Shown here in pieces: positions 34,901 through 46,421 of a DNA stretch of 64,000 nucleotides (its first letter is position 1; each line of letters begins with the position of its first letter). A program made the position numbers and the translations under genes. Source of the stretch: Centroberyx gerrardi (taxonomy: Eukaryota; Chordata; Actinopteri; Beryciformes; Berycidae); contig NC_136012.1 in the NCBI RefSeq assembly GCF_048128805.1, forward strand, positions 5,869,121 to 5,933,120, in the 5' to 3' direction. Below the pieces are notes generated by a model that ran no database searches, had not been told where the DNA came from, and saw only the letters and a program-made list of their open reading frames with translations.

Positions 34901-37900
34901 CGGATTCAAATAGCAAAAATGTATATTTGACATCACAGTTGAGTGTCTAAGCATTCACCAAAATAAGAATAAAAAATGATAAACTATTACAAAGCAATGA
35001 TCGGACCATTTTCTCAGGAATGTCTTGGCGTGGCACTGGCCATGTCACTCTTGATTGACAGCTTCCTGTCCAGTCTTCGTAGCTATGTCACATAATGTGA
35101 TGTTTCTACCAACAACACTGAAGAGCCTCATCTTTATGAATCTGCAGATTCAGCTTTTCTAAATATTGAGGCAGAGCTCCTCATTGATAGAATTTGTTAG
35201 CACACACACAACATTAGCAAAGACCCCTGATTTGTACTCAAAGCTACACTTGTGATGCTGGTTCTACACTTTAACTATTCAAAAACTACAATTAAATTAA
35301 ATTGATTTCTTGACTCTGAAAATGTACCCTTAGGATTTGGAATCAAGTCTCTATCTTGGGGTCAAAACGATAATAGTCTAATGGAAACAGAAATCCCAGA
35401 TCACCACCAAAATCTAATCAATTGTTCCTTGGCCAACGGCCTATCTGTCCACCACATTTCATGGAAATCTGTTTCATTAATTTTTGAGATATCCTGCTAA
35501 CAGACAGACAGACAGACAGACAGACTAACAGGGGCACAAACATAACCTCCTTGGCGGAGGTAATAACAGTCAGTTATTATTGGTAGGAAACTGCCATCAT
35601 TGGCTATCTCCATGTCTATCTCCACAGAAGTCAATGGTGAAATTGGACAGGGAAAACTCCACTGAAAGGGTTCCCTATGTATTTTCACATGTAGTGGTGG
35701 GAGAGTTATTGATATCAGCTTTGTAGGCAAAAAAGGCTGAATTGGAACAATTGCAAATTGGAAAATATTATGTATCAACCTAAGTACAAATCTGAGTAAC
35801 ATACTATGAAATCCTGAATTAAGATCTGACAGTGACACCAGTAGAGCCAATAATGAATAAGGGTGTATGTTTTTTCACGCTATTACTCTTATTACTAGGC
35901 ATGGGACGATATGCTCACGATACGATTCGTTACGCGGGTTTATGATTCAATACAACCGTGATATGATGTAATAAATAAAAGATTAATGACAACAAAGTCT
36001 GACTGTGCAGAATTATGTTTATTTCTGAGACACAAATCATTCTAGCAATGGCATTGGCTGCTAGAATGTAAACAACAATTTAAAAATGTCATTACAAAGT
36101 GAAAATAATATAATTTGGATGCAGAGCTTGTGAAACTGTGATGGTCAAGCGTCTCATTTGTGATTACTACAGCAGAATAAAATGTAGCTAATGTCAGAAT
36201 TCATTTTCCTGCCCCACGATATGTATTGTCACATTTTTGTATTGCGATATATTGAATTTTGATATATCGTCCCATCCCTACTTATTACTTATTATACTTT
36301 CTTGAACTTTCTTCATTAAAATATGCAACAACTTTTGAGCCTGATTGTATTTGCATCTGTATGTGTGTTTGTGTACATGTGTATTTATGCATATCTGTGT
36401 GTTTTTACGAGCTGACTATGCAAGTGTGTGTTTAAAGCTGCACAGTGCATCTTTGCACTTTAGTGGCCCCAAGTGGCAGCAGGGATAACTTCATTACCAC
36501 TTTGTGATTTAGATTTGTATTATTTACATAAATATCTTGCATGCTTTATGCATGTGTATCTGTATGTATGAGTGTTTAACTAACCTGTATAAAGAAGAGC
36601 TTAGGTTTCCCCACCAGACTCCTACAGCGGTCTCCTTTAAAGTAACCCGTCAGTTTCGTCAGCTCGACAGTGCCGTCTGTCCCGTATATCACCCCCTCGT
36701 CTCCGTGACTCAACAACACACAGACTAATGATGCACAGCCACTGTGGTCCTCCTGGGATACTGGAAACAGACAAGAATGGAAAAAAAGAGACATAGAGTT
36801 AGACTGCCGGTCCAGCAGGGACGTGTCTTTACAACACTGAGTACTGTTTCTCTTTCATTTCAGTGGAATGGCAGCACTGTATGCTGTGGATAGTGCTGAG
36901 AGTTTAGCATGTTTTTACTGCTAAGATGTCTTGAGTCTCAAACTCAAACTCAACAACTTTTAGCACAAGTGCTGCCCTTCAAACAGGTTTCAAATAACAA
37001 TAGCCACAACTAGGGTTAGACCGATATGGGTTTTTGTATGCCAATACCAATACTTTTTGACTGAAGCTGACGATATCTGTTGGGGGATTTTGCCTTTCTG
37101 GGGTGCCACATTCATGACTTACAACTTATTTTGGAGTAGGATTTCCATAGCCTAAACTAACTTAATTAAAGTCATGGCTTTATTTGGCAAAAGAAAGAAT
37201 ACTTAATTCTGCTATGCCTCTCATAAGATATTAGGCTCGGGGCGGTCGCTGTCCCAGGTCCTGACTCCCTCAGGTGTTCTGTGCTATTTTCGTATCTTTT
37301 GTTGGCGAAGGCGCAGACATATAGATGCTCCAAAACCACATAAACCCCGTTTATGTATGTTGTGCATGCCTCTTTCACTTTGATATAAATTCTTCAACCA
37401 GTAGACATGTTTACATGCACATCAAAAATGCAATTTGAATGTGGTAAAGGTAATAATACCAGTACAGAGTCTGGACTGGGTTAAATTAAGGACTTACCAA
37501 TATCATCCACAACTTGTAGGATGTATGAGGACCTTCCCTTTCAGTCAATTAAACAGGAGCATGAAGCAGAATCATGGCTGTAATTGTTTGGGTTAAATTA
37601 GTGTCGGGACAGGAAATAGGTTATTATTTTTTTAGCAAAAAAAACCCAACTCTGATTTCCACAGTTATTTCTGAATAATCTAAATAAGTACTTCAGTCAT
37701 GTAAACAGCATTATAATGGGGAGTTGTTCATTTTAAACAGAGCTTTACTCACAGTATTGGCAGTAGTCCCTTTATTGTGCGCAAGTAGCCTAAATGTAGC
37801 CAAATATTACTTATTGAATGCAACCAATTTAATCAAGTAAAACAAACTACAGGCAACCGAGAAAATAATGGAAACATGTTTTATTGTACTACAAAGTTAG

Positions 37901-40900
37901 TTGTAATTGCACATGTTGTTACTGTGTGAATCATTGTCTTTCAAAATAAACAGTCGGTGCGCACCACCGGGCTTTCAATATCTCCAGAAACGTGAATGCA
38001 GCTTTATAAGAGACATCATATGCCCTGGCATATTTTGGGTGCTGTAGCCTATGTTCATATTTGGGGTGCTGTATATTCACTCCTTGCGAGTCTGGACCTC
38101 CTGGACAAGAACATGAGAGGATCAGATTGGCCATGATGGACACCAGCCTCTACCATACCTACTGATAATGTATTCAATCCAAAGAGTTTATCTCGTATAT
38201 GAGTTAGTATCTCGTATGTACAAGATACTAACTCGGACATACAAGATAACTGACTGCAAACTATTTTTTTTTCTCCCTTGCCTCTCAGGGCTTCCGTCTA
38301 AACCTCTTTAACTCTGTTAAAAAAAAAAAGCTGTGACATTCCTGGGCCCAGTTTGATGTTTGGTGGCTACAATGGAGTTTGATGCAGAAAAAAGTATCGG
38401 AGGGGTGGGGGGGGGGTTCCTTTAGAGTGAATAATAATACTCATTTAATTTCTCTTACGGCTGAACAATAGTTGCTCCATCTGTGCCACAGTCTGGTCAT
38501 TAGCCACTTTGATCTCATAGCCAAGATCAGAGAAGGTCTTCTTAGCAGCAGCAGCATCAACGTCCGTCCCGCTACGATAGGGCGCATCTGGAGAGAACCA
38601 CAAACACGCAGACACAAACATAGTAGCCTTTCAAATATCACCATTTAGGATATACTCCAGTTAGTATCTTCAAACAAGCAGCAGTGTAAGCGTTTGGCCA
38701 CAAAATGTGCCGCACAAGCTGTCTGGAGTAATTTATGGTCTAGATGTGTATGTGTATATGTGACACATCTATGTGTGCATATCAGGGTTCTTGCTGTGAC
38801 CATGATGTAAAATTCCATGACTTTCTGTAAGTAGGTTGGAGTGTTTCCATGACCTAAAACGCTCGTCCTTCCTGGTTTGTTGGTGAATGGTTTGGTGAGG
38901 CTGAAAACCACCATCTAATGCAATGAATGTGTGAAATAAATTGTAAAATACATTCTGGTATATTCCTGGACCCATTTGTAAAATTCCCTGACTTCCCCAG
39001 ACAATTGATCCAATTCATTCCCAGTCTGGATTACACCTCTCAAAATTCAATGATATTAAAGAAATATATACAGCGTCTTTGCCATGCTAGAGCCCCTATT
39101 GGCTTGAAAGATTTCTCACTATGTTGACTACTGACTACTTCTAGAGCATTGTACTCAATCCAACAGAATCTCCATTGTGAAAACGAAAGTGAAACTTAAC
39201 ATTCCACAATTTGCTCCAAACTCGCATGTGTTAGTAACAAGCCCCCATGACCAGCTCTGGGCTGTGCGGTGATTTTGGCATAGTGGCCAAGCTCGGAATT
39301 GCAAGTCACGTGACACCATGGGGCCCAAACAGACTTTTTCCCATAGAGATACATTAGAAAAGAAACGCCTGTAAAACTCCAGAATTTTTTTCTGGGCATC
39401 GTAAAAAGTCAAATTTTAAATCATTGGGTCCATTTTTCTTTGGAAGCGACCAAGAGTTGTATCAAGCTGTATTTTTTGGTGCTTCATGAACGCGCTTCCA
39501 GGCCACGAGAACGCTCCATGCGCATTCATCGCTTCTACTTCCAGTCAGTGTTGACAGCTAGACTAGCTGGCTGTTAGCGGAGGCTTTTAACTGTATCCAT
39601 CAAACTAGATCACATTAAACTCAACCTACAATTCCGCTGACATTCAGGTAAGACTTAAGAACAATAACGGATGGTTTCTAGATACTAATAACTACTACTA
39701 CTAATCGTAAACCTGCGACATCAAACAAACCCAGAATATTCTCAAGGATAATTGGTTTAACAGATTTTTTTCACTAGTAAAACTTGCATTTAAGTAGCGT
39801 AATGCAAACCTATCTTCACTGTTTACATAGGACTCCATTTGATTCATGGCCAAATGTTTTGAGGTGACTCACCTTTGATCCAGTGTACAATCCCATGGCT
39901 TTAATCAATATATATGCAGCAATAATAATAATAATGGCTACAAGCAATACTATCGCTACACTGAGGCAGCAGCTTGTTCATTAACTTGGACTATGTGGTC
40001 TATGTAGTCAATGACATTCGAAAAAGTATCAGTGTATATTCTGTAAGACTGACTTGTATAATTAAAAACAGTAACACAATGTTGATATTTGTGACTGGAA
40101 AAACATATAATGCTGGTAAAATGTAATAACCAAGGTAAGATGGAGAAAAGTAATTTGAAGTCAATGGACTACAATGTCATAACAGATAAGACTTATTTAA
40201 GAGATGATCCAAGACAAATTGTTACCGTATTTCCTCTAATAGTGGCCGGTAGTCAATTAAAAGTCGGGTCTCCGATAATGGCTGGGGCCGTGGTCGACAC
40301 GAACAAATAAAGGCCGGCCCCAAATACAGGCCGGGGAAAAAAACAAAGTAAACAAGACTAGGTCAAAACCTAGTATATGGCTGGACCGTGTCCGTCTCCT
40401 CTCTCCGCCACTGTCCTCTCCACCGCGCCCACGGCCCGTACCTATCGGGGACACACGTTGACGCATCGGCGTTGGGACCCCGCCGAAATCTCGGCCAGAT
40501 CACCGGGAACAAATCGGCGCCCAGCTATCGGCACTGGCCAGAACCGTGCCCCCGGGAAACTCGAAGCGTCGGCAGTAAGCCCTCGGCGCACTGAAACCTC
40601 CATGCTGCCGACAGAACAGAGGGCTGTCAGGTGGACTGAGCTCGCGCATCGAAATAAACGGCGATATGATATAATTGTATAGATTCTACTTTAGCTTCAG
40701 TTAGCTTCAGTTAGCTTCAGCTTACATGCAAACAACGGTGGATACTGGTAAACTCCTGGCGCCTGCTATACATGTAACTGTAGTTTGTAGTAACGTACAA
40801 GTGCCACAAGATGGCTCGGCCGGCGGAAGACTCTGGAGCATGCCGTCGTCGATTACCGTAATTATCATAATGCATTGCAGTAACAAAAAAACGGCTACCT

Positions 40901-43900
40901 AACGTACCCCAACAGAAGCAGATCAGAAAATCAAACTTCATACTAAAATATGAGCAAATATACTTATCAAACAGAGGGAATTAGAAATAAAGGCCTGTCT
41001 CTAATATAAGCCTGCTTCCAATAAAGGCCTGGTACCCTCTGCAGTTGAGGTAAATAAAGGCCCGGGCCAATATTAGAAGAAATACGGTATATGTAGTGTA
41101 AACATTTATTTCAAAATATACGTTTCATTTTACATTAAACAGTTAGCATACAAACACCAACATCATAATGATGTTAAACTACTTCATTTGTGAAGCACTG
41201 GCTCCAGTAGAGGTGAAAAAGGTGCTACCAAGTCATTACTGTCTGTGACCGATGTATGAACCATGTCACATTGAAAATGTTCAACATTAAAGGTCTCATA
41301 TTCTCCACTTTACAGTGTTTAATTTTAGGTCTTGAGGTCCATTCAAAGCTGTTTGTGTGGTGTCATTTACCAAAAACACTCTCAATCCATGTTTACACGT
41401 TCATTTTCCAGCATCTCTCTGAGCCTTACCAAGAACAGGCTGTTTCTGTCGCTGTGTCTTTAAGGCTTATTAATATTAACGACCCTCTGTTCTGATTGGC
41501 TAACCATTTCAAGAGTGAAACGTGAGACACCACGGCCCGGCAGCTACAGGTAGGGAAAACTCTCCGGTAATAAACAATGACAACCGCTCAACCGCTTTGA
41601 AAAAAACACTTTGTTAGTCTATTATTTCTTACAAAAATGATAATGAGCGAACCTTTGTGACGCCACAAAGTTACGGAAGTCCAAACGGCTCGTTTAGAGG
41701 CTCGCTTTTCTAATATGGATTGTGTAGATTTATTTGGCGACTGTGCGTTTTGATACTTTCACAATGTTTAGATAGCACATCCAACTCCTTTATAATCAAA
41801 GAGGCAAGGGAAATCCAGTTTTACACGATATGGGACCTTTAAGTTCAAAATAAATCTCCTAATCATGAGAAATCCGCAGAGCCACAGGCTACCTGGCTAG
41901 TGATGTGTAGCATGAACTTGACTCCCTGTAAGAAACACAAGATAACGTTCAACATAGTGGGGCACAAATCACTAATACAGAGTTTAGGCTATGATCGAGC
42001 AAAACTATATATCTTTAACTAAGTAAACTTGCCTAACGTTAACCCATGGATGTGTTACCTGACACCGTATCGTTATGCTAACGTTATTGCCAACGTTAGC
42101 TTAGCTCAACTTTATCCAGACTGAATCACATCACATCGGATGTAAGATTTATACAAATAAAGCAAGATCAAGAATGTTATTGTTCTTGAATAAATGATAG
42201 GGTCATACCTCGATCAGTTCACCCAACGACGGTTTCCCCAAAGAGCCGGAGTGTGCAGCAGCAAAGTCAACCAGAACCAAAGCAAGCTGACGGCGCTCAT
42301 GAACCCACTGTCGTCACGGCCGCTGCAAGAACGCGACTAGGCTCATTCATGTGGGACAGGCAGGGCCAAGAAAGACACTAACACGCTAATGCGATGGGCC
42401 ATGGAAGTAGGAGTCATAGAACTTTTTCGGCATATGCGCTGCGTGAGCAACTTTCAGTGGAATGAATGGGCCGCCATCTTTGAATACCTCATCCATAGTT
42501 TAATACATCCATGGTTAGTAACGGTATCCAACTGCCATGTCATTGTAGATTGACATAATTCTGACAACTGATTGGACAGATACTCTCCAAGGAGATCGGA
42601 CCCACGTGGGGAGTGGGAGACACAGATCCAAATGATCCACGGTACGCATGCGCGTCCCGAACTGTGGGTGGCGAACCATACGCCACAGGTTTTTTTCAGG
42701 AACCGTGACACCCGTAGTGCACAGATGTGTGTATACTGTTGTGCTGGTGTATATACCTATTTTCTTGTCAAAGTTCTTGTTGTTGATGATCAGACAGTGT
42801 CCTAGGCTGGGGTAGTCCATCCTGTAGCGGTTGGGGTCATGGGGCACCGCTTTACTGTCGGGCCGAGAGTCCATTTCCTGCAGGCTGCCTGGACACACAC
42901 ACACACACACAAGGTCTTGAACACACTTTAGACAAAGTATTTTGAACCTGAGAAGCTTGTATAACCTACTATTTCTGCTCCCTCACACACCTACTTTTAA
43001 ACACGTTTTAGACGAGTAAGTGAATTTGAGGGGCTTGTTAAACCAACTTCTGCTCCATCTCACTCCACACACATACAAATATTGTCTTAAAGATGCTTTG
43101 AATGCCTCACTGAATATGAGCATGTGAATAAGGGATCATAGAAAGTAGAGCTCCTGTTGGAACACACACTGATGGGGATGAGTCCAGCTAGTTGTGCAGG
43201 TTGAGGCAGCACAGAGCCTTATGCCTCTTTCACACAGTTTTGAAGGAATACACCAACATTTTGGCCAAAAGTCTCAGGGACTATTCACGATTGTATCACA
43301 AGAAGATATATGATAGTTCCAGTGGCGTGCTGTCAAGGCCTGCAAGGCCTTCACTGCAGGCCTAATAGTGTTCAGAGAAAAGGGAAAAACGTGTTCAAGT
43401 AATGTAAAATTATAAAAATAAAAATTCTAAGCTTATTTACATCGTTCATAAATCATAATGTAAACTTACTATAGCAGTCCGGTGACTCTGCAATTGTCTC
43501 TGTTTTTTTAGCCAATCAGATTTTTTTCCTGGTGTGTCTCTAGGTGAAACTGAAATCTGTGCTCCTCCCTCAACGCCTGCATAATTTCTATTGAATCCAT
43601 CCGTTCATAGAACTTGGTGTGAAGGGGGTGTGGGGGTATTTCGGATTGTCATTTTTTTTATCCAATCAAAATTTGATGTGTGTTGATTTGGGCGGGAGCC
43701 AGGCCTGCATGCAGGCCCTGGGTGACGTAGGTTTTTCGGCGGCAACTCTGGAATATAAAACGTCAGTCAGCGTAGTTAGCTTGGAGGAGTGTTAGCTAAC
43801 GTTAGCTGGCGATTTGTTGGAGTAGCTTACTTTGTGTTAAAAATCATGGCAGAGGGTGGAGAAGGAGTGGATTTGGTAGCCGATTTAATGGCAAAACCAT

Positions 43901-46387
43901 TTTCAAGGAGATCGTTTCAAGACAAGCTTGCTATCGTCCAGAATGGTCGACCTACACCGGATTTACCAGCGCTTACCCAGCAAGGGAAAGGCTTTTTGCG
44001 CCGATTCCAGTCGGCCAACTTCCAGCGTTACCCGTGGCTAACTGACTCGATGCAGAAGAACAAATTGTTTTGCTGGGATTGTCTTCTGTTTTCAGCCGAC
44101 CTGTATGGTGTGTGGAACCACGTTGGATTTGGCAATTTGAGCTGCCTGAGCAAGGCAGCAACTCGACATCAGAGCACGGCAGGACACCTCCAAGCAACTG
44201 TCATGCTGAAAACGTTTGGGGACACAAGGGTTGACTTGCAGTTGGATGAACAGAGAAGGAGGGAAACTGAAATGCACAACGAAAGGGTAAAGAAAAATCG
44301 GGAAATACTGAAAAAGCTGATCAACTGTGTGATGTTCTTGGGGAAACAGGAGCTCCCTTTTAGGGGTCATGATGAGGGAAAGGAATCTGCTAATCGTGGC
44401 AACTATGTGGAGCTGCTCTCATTTTTAGCTGAATATGACAAGGATCTACATTATCACCTCTCCACCAATAAAGTATTCACTGGCACATCAGGAAAAATAC
44501 AAAACGATCTTATCACTGCCATAGCTGATGTGATGGGAGAGGAGATAAAACGGGAGATCAAGAAAGCAAAGTTTGTAGGAGTTATGGTGGATGAGACCAC
44601 AGACGCCAGCAATGCGGCCCAGCTGTCTCTTGTGCTCCGTTATGTGACAGACCATGGTGTAAAGGAGAGGTTCGTCAGGTTTGATTATGTCACCACCGGG
44701 AAACGGGCAGATGATATTGCAGCTTTGATTGTTGGATTCCTGGAGGAGTATGAGTGCTTAGACAAGGTTGTGGCCCAGTGTTATGACGGTGCCGCTGTTA
44801 TGGCCTCAAGTTTAAATGGTGTGCAAGCCAAAGTGAAAGAGAGAGCTCCTTTGGCCTTATTCATCCACTGTTATGCACATACATTAAATCTGGTTCTCAC
44901 ACAAGGAATGTCCAAGTTCAGAGAGTGCAAAATATTCTTCTCTACTCTCAACGGTCTTTCTGCATTTTTCTCCCGGTCACCTAAGCGCTCCCAAGTGCTT
45001 GACGAGATTTGTCAAAGACGGCTACCTCGTGTGGCACCAACAAGGTGGCTCTACACTTCGCGACTGGTTGGCACCGTGTCTGAGAAGAGAGATGCCCTAA
45101 AGGAGGTGTTTGAACACATAGTAGAGCATCATGGCGAATATGACAGCGATACTGTAAACAGCGCCGATGGATACATTACACATCTGGAAAACTTCGAATT
45201 CAACTTCTTGCTCTCCACTTTCTCCACTTTTGGACTGCTTCAGAACAAAGCCCTGGATATCCAATTCTGCTTAGACAGAATCAATGAGTTTTGTCAGGCC
45301 GTTGAGAGGGAAAGACAGCAATTTGGTGACATCTATGAGTCCACTGTGCGTAAAACAGGTGCGCCAAGCACAAGGAGAGCTCATGCCCAAGAGGACATCC
45401 AGGCAAAATACCAACAATTACACAGTGACATTTTGGACAGCATTCTCAGCCAGACAAGGAACAGATTTAAAGACCATGAGAGACTTGCATTCCTTTCTCT
45501 CCTTGACGCTCAGCGTTTCCAAACATTCTGGGAAACATTCCCAAATGAGGCCTTCCAGAGCCTTACGCAGAGCCACGGAACCCTTTTCGACTTACCGCGG
45601 CTGAGAACCGAGCTCACTGTTGTGTATGCCATGCCCGGCTTCCAAGGGAAAAGCCCCGTTGACCTCCTGTCTTTCCTTCAGCAAAAAGACCTCAGCGACA
45701 GCCTGCGTGAACTTTACGCACTCACCTGTTTGGCTGTAACAATTCCAATGTCAACTGCGTCTGTTGAGAGGACCTTCTCAGCGCTTAAACGTATAAAGAC
45801 GTATTCAAGGAATACAACAGGACAGGGTCGACTCTCAGCACTGGCTACCATTGCCATTGAAAAGGAACTGTTATTGGACATGAAAGCCAAGAACGAACTT
45901 TATGACCGCGTAATTGACCGCTTCCTCCAAAAAGAAAGGAGAATGGATTTCATCTTCAAGTAGAACAGCACTGGTGAGTTCATTTTATGCTTCTTGTGAA
46001 TTTACGCCCATGATTAGCTCAGGTGTTAAGTTAAGACCCAGCGGCCCGGCTGGTTGTGTACTACTGTATGCGCGTTTTCTTGTGCACCATTTGGAACAGT
46101 TTTCTTTGCGAGAGGATTGTGCGTAATGTGTGGATGAGTAGGCTACCACTTATTCATTCATTGATTGCTTTTGCTACTCGTGCCTCATTATGGTGTTTCA
46201 GTTTCAAGGTGAAATAAAATGATTTAGTGATGGTCGGTGTGTCATTTGGAACAGATTTCTTTGATAGAATAATTATACTAAAATCATGTGTACTAGTGCA
46301 TCATTGTCCTTTGTCCCGTAGAATTTTGCTTCAGTCTTACCAGTCTTACTTAGTGTTCCAGTGGCCCGGTTGGAGAGAGAGAGAATG

Positions 46388-46421
<34 letters not shown>

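Larger units (their letters stand above)
39137..42720. mobile_element. Composite 3.5-kb insertion in casp3 copy 1 intron 2
   Basis: Flanking intron sequence aligns with copy 2 up to about 39137 and again from about 42720, while copy 2 lacks everything between. The insert contains a CCATCTTTG/AATGGGCCGCC-type end near 42460-42485, exon-like pieces, and two MITEs at 40223-41089 and 41287-41842. The class of the outer element is not clear. Confidence 0.65.
30520..42900. repeat. Segmental duplication, block 1 (casp3 copy 1)
   Basis: Sequence from TGTTCCCGTGTAAACGTC (about 30540) onward matches 57310 onward at high identity, through the 3' UTR, exons 6 to 2 and long stretches of intron. Block 1 is 12.4 kb against 6.7 kb for block 2, mainly because of transposon insertions. 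The upstream limit cannot be seen because block 2 runs off the window. Confidence 0.9.

Noticed and set aside
36576..36794. A separate caspase gene at each exon-like frame
   Set aside because: The frames join through consensus splice sites and matching phases into two genes; none stands alone.
40257..40682. GC-rich frames on both strands
   Set aside because: They lie inside a non-autonomous MITE and show no recognisable domain.
43789..43845. 19-residue N-terminal extension of the hAT transposase
   Set aside because: The upstream start is GTG, not ATG. The first ATG, with good context and after a TATA box, is at 43846.
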